The position numbers were made by a program, and so were the translations under genes. Below, piece by piece: positions 11,341 to 23,105 of a stretch of DNA of 64,000 bases. This stretch comes from Leguminivora glycinivorella (lineage: Eukaryota; Arthropoda; Insecta; Lepidoptera; Tortricidae), in the NCBI RefSeq assembly GCF_023078275.1, contig NC_062983.1:12455001-12519000 (forward strand). The letters run 5' to 3'. Within the stretch, counting starts at the first letter, position 1. Each line of letters starts with the position of its first letter. The notes beneath the pieces were generated by a model, which did not search any database, was not told the DNA's origin, and saw only the letters and a program-made list of their open reading frames with translations.

Positions 11341-11344
11341 CACA

Positions 11345-12139
11345 CAGGATCTTTCTAATACTTGTAGGTATTTCCTAAAATCGACTGCGAATACCTACGC
11401 GTAAAAAGTCTGTGCTCCTTTTATCTGACTACATTAGAAGGATATTTTATTTATGTGGGTCGGGACCCCTGTCCTTCGCAGAACCGATTAAGGTGATCCA
11501 AGTATTCGTTATTGCTGGCCTGTAGAGTTTCGTATGTTATATTATTACAGAAGGTCAAGTTTATCGTTCTTAAGTTGTATAAGCTAAGAAATGTGACTTT
11601 TTTTGTATACTACGCAGTAAACCGTGTCGGTGATTCGCATGTTTACACAGACAAAGAAATTTCGAGACTAAATGGGAAGCCAGATACAAGTAGCAAGCAC
11701 TCTTACGAGTACATATAATATCGTTTACGTATTCTGTTTTACGTGATACAGCGCAACGGGTGTGAGCTAGTCCGATAGTTTTTCAGGTTATGGATTATTA
11801 AGATTCAATTTTGAAAAAAAAAAAAACCCGACATAGTGGACCGATTTCCATCAAACATGGCTCAGCAGTTCTCGAAAAGTTTGTACAAAAATTAAGGAAA
11901 AAGTTAAATTTGTTTTTATTAATTCCTATTTTGTTACCAAAATTTTGTTGATGAATTGAGATTTTATTTAGTTTTATTTCGTCATTAAGGTTCTCTAGTA
12001 TCTATATTTTCTTAATTATAACAATTAACCTGTATATATCTTACGAAAGTCGACTTATATTACTAAATGTTGGTAACGAAATAGGATCAATTAAAATTTG
12101 CTGATGTGGCTATGTACAAAGTTGCCGGGAACTGCTCGG
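11345..12139. other. Unassigned stretch
   Basis: A-rich run at 11813-11826 and ordinary AT-rich DNA. No feature supported. Confidence 0.4.
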
Positions 12140-12147
12140 CTAATAAT

Positions 12148-12377
12148 CAGTGATCGGAACTATGGGAGCAAAACTTTAACATAACTTGCCAAGTGGACAT
12201 TTTAGAGTACTTACAGCGATGAAAATATTAATATCCTTGTAGTAATGTATTAGAAATCTTGGATTCAGGTATAGAATCAAATTTAACACTGATCTGAAAA
12301 TAATAATCTTGGTTTTATTTTAATTTTATGTCAGCTCTAATGTTTTGTTAGTTTTGCTCCCATAGTTCCGATCACTG
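12148..12377. mobile_element. hAT-type MITE with 8-bp duplication CTAATAAT
   Basis: CTAATAAT at 12140-12147 and 12378-12385 flanks inverted ends CAGTGATCGGAACTATGGGA (left) and the exact reverse complement on the right, extending through GCAAAACT. 230 bp, no frame. An 8-bp duplication with a CAGTG start is the hAT pattern. Confidence 0.9.
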
Positions 12378-12514
12378 CTAATAATACTCCCGACTAATTC
12401 AGGAGGGTCATGTGTACTGTAAAACGTTGCACAACTTTACTGGTACTCGTGTGAATAGGTATGTTATTTTATATTTTGATTCAATACTGGTTTTTTTTTG
12501 CTAGCCTGTACCTA

Positions 12515-12560
12515 ATGGTGTCCCACTGCTGGGCAAAGGCCTCTCCCTTGACCTCCATGA
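12515..12560 (-). pseudogene. RTE-like LINE C-terminal scrap
   Basis: Minus-strand reading gives GEAFAQQWDTI, the C-terminal motif of RTE-type LINE ORFs (compare GEAFTQQWDTL at 31170-31207). Only some 15 codons remain. Confidence 0.5.
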
Positions 12561-13055
12561 CTCCCAGTTTAGTGCCTCTTCCGGCCAGTGCAATACTGTT
12601 ACTTGTATTTAATTGTTATCTATCTTTTGGTATATGTAAAAGAGTAGCTTTTTCTCTTATTCTTTTATAGAACAATTATAATCTACGGAATCCTTCGCTA
12701 ACACGTCATTTTCAAAAGTTTCAAAACTCGCTTTATCTCTGTCTCGGTCTTCACATCTTACTGCTGGAAAACATTTTTATGAAGTAATCGGTTTTTTAGC
12801 TATATTAGAAATTCATGCAACATAGCCTCTACGATGACTCTATAATGTTTTAGAATACGTTACAGGATAGCGTAAATGTCACGGGAAATGTAGGTAAATG
12901 TTGGTTGTAATATAAATACAACAGCTGGAAGTCGCCAGCAATATGCTGAGGTGAGGCCATTTCGTGGCACTTTATTACTATTCTATGTCAGTGTAAAATT
13001 GTTTACTATCTGTGTGCTTTCGAATAAAAAATATTCTATTCTATTTTATTTAACA
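12561..13055. other. Unassigned stretch
   Basis: Ordinary AT-rich DNA; short ATTCTATTCTATTTTATTT run just before 13055. Confidence 0.4.
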
Positions 13056-13058
13056 GGC

Positions 13059-13217
13059 CCCGTAGCCGAATGGCATTTTTGCGAAGCGAAACGCCACCGA
13101 AACGCCGCAGAAAGGTAGCCTGGCTTTGACGCGCCAATATGCAAGAGCTATAGAGATAGATAGCTACGAAAGAGATATTATCGTGAGCGTTTTGTGAGCG
13201 TTTGTGCATTCGGCTAC
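13059..13217. mobile_element. MITE S, best copy
   Basis: Inverted ends GTAGCCGAATG and CATTCGGCTAC bound about 160 bp that include GAAGCGAAACGCCACCGAAA, a GACGCGCCAATAT segment, an AGAGATAGATAGCTACGA segment and TATTATCGTGAGCG. The same blocks occur at about 21800-21915, 28615-28815, 29568-29605, 38078-38152, 42262-42312, 49118-49230 and 58711-58832. It is the most frequent short repeat in the window. No coding capacity. Confidence 0.75.
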
Positions 13218-14399
13218 GCACACAGGTCCTTTTTGTTATTGAACTTTTATTTTGTAATTACATTGAATATTACTGCGATGCGCCTGACGTTGCAAGCTCC
13301 GTAGCGTATATTAAGTCATCTCTTTCTCTCTCTATGTTGCATTAATACGGAAGAACGATAGGGAAAGATAACTACAATACGTAACGGAACGTGTACATAC
13401 GATTGGCCCCTTGTCTACGCGCTAAGGAGTTAGTACTATACTTCCTGCTCTTCTTTAGATTATTATTATTCTGTCTTATGATTATGACTAGTCTGTACAT
13501 GTATGTATAATTGTATAGTATGGATAATGAGGCGGTAGGTATATATAATTTATTTTGTGCCTCCCCTCCCTCCGTTGTTGTTAGTATATTTGTATACTGT
13601 TAATAAATTTAAATAAATAAGTATAACGTTGGTAAAAATAATTCCTTGTAAGACTGAACATGACACTGCGGGCAACCAATTGCACGCAACCAATTTCAGT
13701 TCAACACAAAAACGTGATTCCTGTAACAGTAAATTGGCAGCACTTAATGTCTTAAGTGATTTAAATCACCGCGCCGCAAACGCTTTGCGAGCGCAATCAC
13801 TGCGAATGAGTTACTTAGCATTGTAAGACAAAGAAAGTCCACTACTAACAAGTAGACTAATTGAGATGACCTTGTTATGAGTATGATCAAAAACATATAT
13901 AACTCCGTATAGACCGATAAAGTCTAAGAAAAAAACGTACCTCAGTACCATACAGAAAAAGGTACGGTGGCCTAGATGGCATTACACCTTTGGGGTACGC
14001 TCAGCTAGATGGTGCTAATATTAATATTTGATTTAACACATATAGCTAAGAATATGGACCAAATTGTCAAAACATAGGTTCAAAAGTTTTAAGCCTGTGT
14101 CAAGAGATGGCAGTATATGCACTGTGATTACACATTTTACTTCGACAGTAACTCTCTATAATACTCGATCCTCTTTGGTATGACTAAATTTATCGTAAGT
14201 GTGTCATAAACTTGATTAAATAGTAAATCACATAATGCCAAATTTATTAACATAATATTAAAAATGAAATAAACCAGTTGGTAACCGGGTTGGTGACGGG
14301 TGGTATTCGTAAAGACGTTTGCCGCGTAAGCTCTAGCCTCTGCCGTCGATGGACTTGGTGACGTTTTCTTTAACGTATGCCTTTCCAACCGAATAAGTG
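13218..14399. other. Unassigned stretch
   Basis: Contains a pyrimidine-rich CTCTTTCTCTCTC patch (13319-13331) and a GGTGGCCTAGATGG... segment (13966-14040) that resembles a repeat but has no second copy here. No gene supported. Confidence 0.35.
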
Positions 14400-14531
14400 C
14401 TTTTTCACATTATCCGATCCGATATCGGATGTCGGACCGATATCCTATACATTACAGGCGCCATTTTGGATTTGTTCTATTGAAATTTTATTCTTCCGAC
14501 ATCCGATATCGGATCGGATAATGTGCAAACG
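14400..14531. mobile_element. MITE T1, full copy
   Basis: Both ends carry ATTATCCGATCCGATATCGG plus ATGTCGGA in opposite orientation, so the whole 132 bp can fold. The ends themselves contain the palindrome CCGATATCGG. Other copies are at 8605-8712 and 31368-31494. No frame; family assignment unknown. Confidence 0.85.
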
Positions 14532-17500
14532 GTCTATTTAGAGGTTTGCTAAATAAATTTTGAATTTTAATAACATATGTTAATATTGACAATTATATGT
14601 TAACAACCCGCTAAAAACCTCACGATCGTATCAGCTCGGGTGTAAAAGGGTATGATATGTGTTTCATAAATTAAAAACTAAAATTGCTCCCAATGAAAAT
14701 ACGTCTAAATGAGCAACGGCAACAGGCCAAAGATACAAGCATCATTCACTATTTTGACGCGCAACTAGGACGTATTTTAAAAATTCCAGCCTTGTTCAGG
14801 TTTCCAGTGGTATCAATTCATGTTATGAATCATATCGGAAACACTTTGTAAAAAAATACCTAATACGTTACTTTGTTAATCAAAACACATACGCATAGTG
14901 ATTTTCCCTTCAATTTAATTTAATTTTGGATATTATATGAATGAACTGCTTCATATGTATTCTGTAGCATAGCTCGCATCAAAGGAGCCTCAGTAACAGT
15001 TCTGTGCCGTCACGGGATTTTTCAGTGCCTCTTTGGTTTTGTCCGCTGCCGCTTTGCAATGGTAATCTTAGACGCTTTTTCTCACGTAAGCGGCATTTTT
15101 ATGAATATGGATCGGTTTATGCTAGTTTTCATTGCATTCATCTTTTCATTTGCACCGCTAAGGTTTAAGGTTCAGTTGTATCAACCTAATTATATCATGG
15201 TTTGTTAAGTAGTAATTTTTTTTTAATATTTGGTTTTTACTTGTTTTGTTTAGGATATGAAGAAATGATAAGTTTAAATACTGATAATCAAAAACCTAGA
15301 AGATTTCTTTGCTAATCCGCGAATAGATAACGTGCTAGACAATAGTCAATCTGTGCTAAAAAATCAGGCCTGATTCCATCGATTATTTCAAATTTATAAT
15401 TTGATTATGAATTACTAATACTAGTCTATAAAAAAACTGGCCATGGCTTTATTTTAAAACTCTTCCCTTGAAACCAATGATCCGTAAATTAATCTAACAT
15501 GCCTTTATACAGATATCGAATAATATCGATATAACTGACATCAAACGTATATTCAATATTCTTACACAATAAATAAACACACGTTGGATCCAAATGGTAA
15601 TATAACTTTACATAACAAACAAAACCTTATATGTTGCTGGTGATTGATGATATCAAGGGTCCACGGCAAAAACAGCACTCTCTGAGCGGCTACGAAAAAA
15701 TGGACCCAGATTCGTGTCATTTCATATCAAGGTTAGCGAAGCTCATTTTCTATTTCTACTGGATTAGATTCGTCTTTTCTATGAAATATTGCTGATATTG
15801 TGATAACTCATTTAGCCATTTAGCTATTTCATGTAGTCCGTAGTCAATCAACAAAGTTAAAGTATAATTTTTTTCATTAAATGACACAAGGAAGTTTTCA
15901 GGATAATAATATGTGTACCTATTTACACATTTTCACTTGACGAATCTCATGACTTCATGAGCCAAAAGTCGTACAGATGAAAGATATATTTTTAAACAAG
16001 CAGGTAATTCAATTGAGCATGCCTAGTAAGCAATCATGCGTAATCGGTATCGCAGGCTTCATCGGTTCATTAACGCCTATGCGAATCTGGTTCAAAACGT
16101 GATACACGTGGGTAATCCCATGTGTATGCATATTGCATAATAACATAGCTGGGGATAGTTAATGATGAGTCACTTAAATTGAAATCTGCCGTTAATATGG
16201 CGTTGATAAGTGATACGCGGTTCGGGAGATTTAGCATCCACTGTGCTCAAAATGTACTACTTACATATTTTCAATCAAAAGAGTACTTATTAAATATTTA
16301 ATTTAGTTACACAACAAGTTAAACATGTAGTAGAAGGCTTTGAAGCGAATAAAGCTTTACTATTTATAAACCGTGTGCGAAATCTTGTTTTACCATTGTT
16401 ACCCGGCAATAGGATTAACTACGAAAAAACGAAACAAAAAGGTCCGAATCGAAGAGCAACAAAAACTTGAAAGCCAATTCTAATTGTATTTTACACATAT
16501 CTTTAAACATTGAATGATGTCATTCGGATATCTTGCATTTCGCTTGCACTTAATCGTAGCTAAATTGGTGTGGGCAAGACGCACGATGTCTCAATGACAT
16601 CTTTCTGCTATCGTTCTGATGTCGATGCACGTTTGGATTGGCCTATCGGGCAATTACACAGCCGCGTTTGTGGACATCGCTCGTACCAGTTGGTTACACT
16701 AAACGAACTACAATTTATTGCTCCATTTAGCAAAGCTATTGTTTGTACCTTTGACATACTTACAACGGTATTTTCAAATGTGGGACCATGGCAGCCATTC
16801 CAAGACAAGTTGGCAATGATATCCTCGATGGTAAACATGCTACATATTTAAAACATAAAGCTTCGATGGAACAGGCACAGGCAGGCTATCAAAGTTGTTG
16901 CCAACACTTCTTAGTCTGACACTAACTGTATTTTACATTCGTAAAAATTTAACATTAATCTGAGAAACATTTTTGTATGTACATACTTACTAATACATAG
17001 ATATTTATCGGACAAGATTTACAAAATACCATTGTTTTTACTCCCTTTCTATAACCGACATTGTACATTGTACGTAAACAAAGGTTGAAGATGAAAGTAG
17101 CCCGAACACGACTTAGCCCGCTTACCTGAAACAAAACAGAAAATAATTATCACACCGATATGCAAATTAAATGGCAATTAAAATGTAAGTGGTAAATAAT
17201 GTTGCGCCTTTGAAAAGTTCAGGGAAGGGTTCGCATTTAAGAAGTTGCGACCCAGATGCCGCGTCTATTTAATTGACTTTATGTTTGAGTTCCTTCTGAG
17301 CGTAATTAATGACCACGCTTGGCAAAGTTGCTTCAACCTCTAAATAGATTTTAGGGAAGGCTGTAAGACGTGGGAGCTAGCGAGAGTGGCGAGGGCAGAG
17401 GTCGGGACAGTAATGAGTTCCTTAGAACGCTACTGCATGAGGTAGAGCCGTGAAGCTTCGGCGCTGATTCATTTAGTGAGCGTTGAAACATTATGCTAAA

Positions 17501-17549
17501 ATAAATATTTCGATTATTACTTACTCGGACTTAAAATACCTATACTATA
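14532..17549. other. Longest repeat-poor stretch
   Basis: This is the least repeat-laden part of the window. The only hint of a host gene is on the minus strand at 16838-16785: an ATG-led frame of about 25 codons followed by the donor-like GTAAGTATG (see findings). The plus strand is open over the same bases, so the evidence is weak. Confidence 0.35.
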
Positions 17550-17551
17550 TA

Positions 17552-18802
17552 TTGGGTTGGTAAGAAAGTAATGAGCGAATCATAACCAATATTGTAATTT
17601 TTATTTAATTTATTATTTTAATCATTTATCAAAAATATAACGGCCTTCGTTATCTACTACTTGTCTCCATCGTTCTGGTAAAGAATGAATAGCATCGGCG
17701 AAGAAGTTCTTAGGTTTAGATTAAAAAAACTCAGCTATGTACTGTCGTAGATGGGCTTGATCATCGAACTTTTTTTCATTCAAGGCATTGCTTAGCGATC
17801 TGAACTATGCGTAATCCGTAGGTGCCAAGTCTGGAGAGTACGGTGGATGAGGTATCACTTTCCAACCTAGCTCCAATAGCTTTAGCCGAGTCACTTTTGC
17901 AATGTGTGGGCGAGCATTGTCGTGTAAGAAAAAAACTTTAGCATGCTGTGGACGATTCTGACAGATTTTTTGGTTTAAATTTTCAAGCTGATCACAGTAT
18001 ACTGATGCGGTAACAGTCATTCCACTTGGTAGGAGTTCCCAGTGAATAATACCATGAATATCCCACCAAACGGACAGCATAACTTTTTTCGGGTGAGGCT
18101 CTGTTTTTGGTGCCTCTACTCCTTTTTCGTTTGGAGCTAGCCACTGACGCTTGCGTGTATGATTTATATATAAGACCCATTTTTCATCTCCAGTGATAAG
18201 ATGGTCCAACTAGTTGAATGTGCGGCGAAAAGACAGAAGTTGTATGCAGATATCGGCACGGCGGTTTAGTTGATCTCTATCAAGTTCGTGCGGTATCCAA
18301 ACACTGTATTTGTAGTTTTTTCCCAACTCGTGTAAATGTGTTTCTATGGTGACATGAGAGCAGCCTAACTCGGTAGCAAGAGTACGACTCGTTAGCCTCG
18401 GATCTCCTTCAATTAAGGTTTTTAATTTGGCTACATCAATCTTCACCGGTCGACCAGACTTAGGTTGATCTGATAATGAAAAGTCGCCACTACGAAACCG
18501 CTGGAACCATCGTTTCGCCGTGGCCTCAGACACAACTTCAGGAGCAACACGCTGACATATATTACGCACTGCTTCGGCGGCTGAATGGCCAGACTGAAAT
18601 TCATATAGTAAGCAATGCCTTACATGCACTTTTAATTCGTCCATTTTCTTCCTTATATTAGCTCGGCGACAGCTAGTGAATGACTGACGAGAAACTGTGC
18701 GACTCGCCCTTTATATACTTTCGACCATAGAAGATTCTAGAACTCTCTCAAAAATTTTATGTGGATTTCAATCGATCGCTCATTACTTTTTTACCAACCC
18801 AA
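17552..18802 (-). mobile_element. mariner transposon, complete but inactive
   Basis: TA at 17550-17551 and 18803-18804 flanks inverted ends TTGGGTTGGTAAGAAAGTAA (left) and TTGGGTTGGTAAAAAAGTAA (right, reversed). Length 1251 bp, normal for an autonomous mariner. The transposase lies on the minus strand (18644 to 17622) and is broken by in-frame stops. Structure is intact end to end, so it is a dead full-length copy rather than a deletion product. The untouched TA duplication and the close match of the two ends argue for a moderate age. Confidence 0.95.
17622..18644 (-). pseudogene. mariner transposase, three internal stop codons
   Basis: The product would cut and rejoin DNA at TA sites in the nucleus. 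The frame spans 341 codons including the terminal TGA (17622-17624), the usual mariner length. The N-terminal half has two helix-turn-helix regions (about residues 1-110) separated by the SGRP linker. The catalytic triad is visible: D153 in TGDEKW, D242 in HDNARPH and D277 in APTDY, with 34 residues between the last two (D,D34D). In-frame stops occur at codon 145 (18210-18212), two codons after the third catalytic D (17805-17807) and near the C-terminus (17721-17723). No frameshift is needed to read through, so decay has been by substitution. The first stop alone would remove the catalytic core. The subfamily is not decided. Confidence 0.95.
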
Positions 18803-18804
18803 TA

Positions 18805-20333
18805 TTTCATATATTCTTGGTATTCTAAAAAACCTTTCATTCTTTAAACTTTGACCAAGACACACCAAGACAATCTTAATGAGTGCATGCATTTCTGGAG
18901 TGAAAGGCCAGATACTTATCAATTTCATAAATAAAAACTAAAAGCAATGTTAATCATCTATGATTGGAATGAGATCTCAAAGCGAACCTTAGACTTCATC
19001 CACATGGAATTTTACAATTTTTTTTCACTCTTTGATGTTTGCTCAGATATTCAATAATTCTATACTCGAAATTTGTAAGCTATCTAGTATCTACACGAAT
19101 CGACACGTTTATACGCCTATTTTAAACTTAATTTCATAAAATAAAACCATGATGTACTATTAATAAGTTACTTACAAAATAATTTCTTAACTTGTACGCG
19201 TTCCTAAATGTTTCTTATAAATTTTAAATGTGGGAGTACCTATTGAAATGCGAAAACACGGAGTAATTAAACTTATTTTAAGGAGCATCAATTAATAATC
19301 CAAACTTATTTATTAATTAAAATGCTACGAAAATCTTTGAAGAAAAGAAAATTCGCTAATTTGGTTTGTGTTTGGACTTAAATTGTTTACATAAGTATTC
19401 TAAAAGCATTTGCGTTAAGTAATGTATATTTATTAAGTAAATATTTAGTACTTTCTGCAAGAACTATGTAGGTATATTGTATAATTATGACCGCCATCTG
19501 GCCATCCAAATTAGAGGAGAAACTAGACTTTATTGAGATAAATTCAGTGTATATTTAAATCATTATATATGTAGATTTAAATTCGCATGCTTGTACCGCC
19601 GCTAGCCCGAGAAGCTTGGATTAACACTATCTTCGAGGACCATGTGACACCGAAGACTGAACTGTAGCACTGAAGAGCCCGACTTCTCTCATGAACAGGT
19701 GCCGTCAGAAACTTAATCACTAATATTAGTGTAGATAGACCCACAAACCCCTATACGAAGACTACATAGAAAGACGTTTAGGATAGCCACCCCCAAAAAA
19801 TATGTGACTAAAATGTTAACGCCTCCGTTTTTTATTTTCCTATGAAACAAAATATTACCTATTCCAAGCTCCGTTTGAACGTAAATAAAAAACACTTTAG
19901 GCAAAAATACTTAGCATAAACTTTTTAATTATTCCGTTTGAGTTAATACTACAGTGGCACGTAAAAGTTTTTATTAGGCCGTTGGTTTTTACGCTGCGGG
20001 GACGGTGCTTGTGTCGAGAGCTCAAATATATACAAATGTAACATTAAATATTAATGTTAAGCACTTAAGTATGTTTTAACATAAATTTTACTGCGAACGC
20101 ATTCCAACAAAATGTATTAAAAGCTAGATTGTTTTCAGTCATAGTGTAGATTGATTACCTATTTATATGTACACAAAACAAGAAATAAATGATGCATATT
20201 TATGGCCATTTACGCTTAAACTGATAACGAGCCGATTCGAGACGTAGGAAAATAGAGTAGACCTTTATTATGAGTTTATTTTCAATAATTTTCACCATCA
20301 TTCTACGCAACAAAGGTCATACGCAGATAGAAT
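18805..20333. other. Unassigned AT-rich stretch
   Basis: No open frame of note and no repeat seen. Confidence 0.45.
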
Positions 20334-20564
20334 AAAGCCTCCGCCACACATAAAGCGTTTTGATAGCGTAGTGTTAGCGGAGCGCAATGATAGCGGTGCA
20401 CCGGACGAACTTTGGCGTTCCGATCGCCAGCCGCGCGCATTCCGCTCGCAATCCGCGCTCGTTAGTAGTTCCCACCGGCGTCCGCTGGGCGCAACGCCAG
20501 CTATCATTGCGCTCCGCTAACGCTCCGCCAACGCTCTCGAAACGCGCATGTGTGGCCGAGCTTT
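20334..20564. mobile_element. GC-rich MITE with about 65-bp inverted ends
   Basis: Left end (20334-20398) and right end (20495-20564, reversed) share AAAGC, GGCCACACAT-like, GTTAGCGGAGCGCAATGATA and flanking blocks. The centre is GC-rich. 231 bp. In this AT-rich setting it makes an abrupt island. No coding frame is credible. Confidence 0.8.
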
Positions 20565-20796
20565 AAATATACATATACCTATAGATAGGTAAAAGCAGTC
20601 AAGAACCTGCAGTTTTTGTATTAAACAATGGCTCATACAAGTGTCTTTAACATAGTGACTTTAATGCACTCAAACTCAGACGTTGACTGCAGAATTTGCA
20701 TTATTCCTTGACGCACGGATGAAGATTTAAAGCTTTTAGTTTCTCAGTTTACTGCTTAGGCGAGAGTTCTAACACAGTTCTAAACAGACTTCTCTA
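20565..20796. other. Unassigned spacer
   Basis: Nothing recognised. Confidence 0.4.
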
Positions 20797-20954
20797 TCAC
20801 TACACCTTATAAAACAAAGTCCTGAGTCTGTGTGTCTGTGTGTTTGTTTGAATGTTCTTAATAATCACTACCTCTGCACTTTACAGAACCAGCGTGCATA
20901 GCCTAATGCACAAACGATCACGAATCGAAACGTTTGTAGATACAAGGACGTATA

Positions 20955-21060
20955 TAAGGGGGGGGGGGGATTTCAGGGGGTTCAAACCCCCCCCTTAGGC
21001 AGGGCCGGATTAAGGGTAGAGCGAGTGGAGCGGCCGCTCTAGGCGCCACATGGTAAGGGG
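20955..21060. mobile_element. hAT-like terminus and poly-G/poly-C run
   Basis: A run of G and a run of C (20957-20997) form an imperfect hairpin. Directly after it, CAGGGCCGGATTAAG (21000-21014) is a typical hAT-element start. No opposite end was found before 22.3 kb, so this is a solo end. Confidence 0.4.
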
Positions 21061-21450
21061 GCGCCAAAATCGAGAATATGGAAAAATCCATACAAATAAT
21101 TATACGTTGCGTGGGCGCGCATATACCACAAAATGGCGAGAGGATTCGGAAATTAATCCACCTATTGAAAATCTAGATTTGTAATTCAGATTAAGTGGAA
21201 AGTTGCACCATATTGCCATTCATAAGGGCGCTGTTGCTAGGGCGCCGTAAAAGGAGGATTCTAGCCCTTGACGAACCACATTGTGCGGCGAATGGCAAAG
21301 TTACGTCGCTATCCAAATGCAAAAATATGAGTCTACCCGATAGTCCAAAGCGGAGTTCCTCATAAAGCCAAAGACGCAAAACGTCTCAGGGAGGCGCAAT
21401 TTTGTGAGTCGCAGCAGATGGTGCTCAGATCACTTAGTGACCGGCCACAC

Positions 21451-21645
21451 CAGAGCGTCGCGTGTCTCGGGGCGCGCAACGGACGTCCGCGCTACGCCAC
21501 CTGAGTGTAATTCAAAAAACGTCTCCTCAGTACATTTTGTATAGGAAGGACGTAAGACGCGCCCCAGGTGGCGTGGCGGCGGCGTGGCGCGCGCCGCGCC
21601 GCTTGGCGGACGTCCGTTGCGCGCCCCGAGACACGCGACGCTCTG
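21451..21645. mobile_element. GC-rich MITE with 40-bp inverted ends
   Basis: CAGAGCGTCGCGTGTCTCGG plus GGCGCGCAACGGACGTCCGC is present at the left end and as an exact reverse complement at the right end. The CAGAG start suggests hAT, but no 8-bp duplication is visible. The centre is GC-rich near the right arm. Confidence 0.85.
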
Positions 21646-21799
21646 ATGTGACGCTATTGTCAGTTAACTAATTTTAAGAAGAAAAATAAGAAGAAAAGTT
21701 TTATCATTATTAATTAAATGTTCGAGACCTCTTTTTATCCGGTTGAGTTCATGACCCGGACCCCCCCCCCCCCCCCCTTAGACTTTCTATATATACGTG

Positions 21800-21915
21800 C
21801 TTGTGTAGATATCTATCTCTATCGCTGTTGCGCATTGGCGCGACAGAGCCAGACTACCTTTCGCGGCGTTTCGTTTTCGTTTCGCGTCGCAGAAATGCCA
21901 TTCGGCTACGGCACC
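21800..21915 (-). mobile_element. MITE S copy
   Basis: Reverse-oriented copy: ATATCTATCTCTATCGCT, GGCGCGACAGAGCCAGACTA, GGCGTTTCGTTTTCG and CCATTCGGCTACGG appear in the expected order. Confidence 0.7.
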
Positions 21916-22283
21916 TGGTGTTTCGCCGCTTCCGTCTGTGTGTTTGTTTGTTTCTTTGTTTATATGTTTGCGATGAACTGAAAGACTTCCAGTTTTTACC
22001 TACATATGAAAAGGATGATTCGCGAGGAAGGTTAAGGCCTACAGTTTGTTAAGGTTTAGTGTGAATTGGTTGAACCATAATGACAACACGTATTTAAGTC
22101 GGAAAGAATCAAGCTGGCCAAAAACTTAAACGAAAACGCTCTTCTAGCCGCTTGTAATTATATCATGTACTTATGGTGAAATTGACTTGTCTACAAAAAA
22201 GTCTGCGATGGCACCTTTAAAAAAACTTACTAAATCCATGTTCATTCTTTTCTCTCAGTGCAAAGTCGGGTCGGGTCGCTAGT

Positions 22284-23105
22284 AAATACACAAACAAAAC
22301 TGCGGAAATGTCTCGGCATGTTCACACGAGCGAAGTCTGTTAACCTCTTTGCAGCACTTAATTTCAAAGAGAGTTCCCACCCGAAACTACCTGAAAGCTG
22401 CGAACACGTGCATATAATTATGCTGTGCTGTGTGTTTAGTGCATTCAAGAGCAAGTCACACGTAGGTACATAATTAACTGTCAAATTTCGCATTTCTCGT
22501 GCCTTCGATTTTTTTAAAGAGGACAGACAGGAGAGACAAAAATTTGTTGTACAGTTACCTTTTTCTTTTTTTCGAATTTTCAATATGTGTCATGGCCACG
22601 GGCAAGTAAAGATAGCGATATAAATAACTCGAGGTCTACCTTATGACTGCGTTTTATATATTGCATAAATAATCTATGGACTGCGAGGCTCTTTAAAGTT
22701 TTGCTTTCAATTTTAAGCCGTAGCTATAAATAATTGCGTGTTCAATGAAAACGTCAGCCTAAGACGTATAACTTCGCTAAACCCTAATACATAACAGAAA
22801 AACCGTGATACAAAGCGCAACAATACAAGAGCAATTTTCGAGTTTAGCCCACCACAAGAGCATAAATCAGTCTAGGAGTGAAAAAGCACGGGAAGAATTC
22901 ACGATGTGAAACGAATTGCTGAATGGTCAGTCGAGAAGGTTCTGCAATTCGAGCGTGTTCTTTTTGTTAACTTTATTTATTATCGGGTTTATTAATATTG
23001 AAGATTTTTTAAATATACATGTGAAAGAAGGACACGCCCATATAACCATAATCGGTCGCCGTTCCTACGCAAATCCTCCTATTTTGTGTACACACAGGTC
23101 TTCGG
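22284..23105. other. Unassigned stretch
   Basis: A 113-codon minus-strand frame (22583-22242) has no recognisable domain and poor context. Nothing else. Confidence 0.35.

Larger units (their letters stand above)
20797..22282 (+). mobile_element. Probable Helitron with internal insertions
   Basis: The 5' end TCACTACACCTTATAAAACA follows an A (20796); the 3' end GGGTCGGGTCGCTAG (22268-22282) is followed by a T. TC at the start, CTAG at the end and insertion between A and T are Helitron features. Helitron-like internal DNA is visible at 20820-20865 (TCTGTGTGTCTGTGTG...) and 21925-22062 (GATGAACTG, then GGAAGGTTAAGGC). The middle holds a hAT end, a GC-rich MITE and a MITE S copy. Two separate truncated copies cannot be excluded because the TCTGTGTGTTTGTTTG part occurs in both halves. 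No helicase or Rep frame, so non-autonomous. Confidence 0.45.

Noticed and set aside
16570..16851. 93-codon plus-strand frame
   Set aside because: Overlaps the minus-strand exon candidate; no domain or splice sites support it.
22242..22583. 113-codon minus-strand frame
   Set aside because: No domain and a second open frame on the other strand over the same bases.
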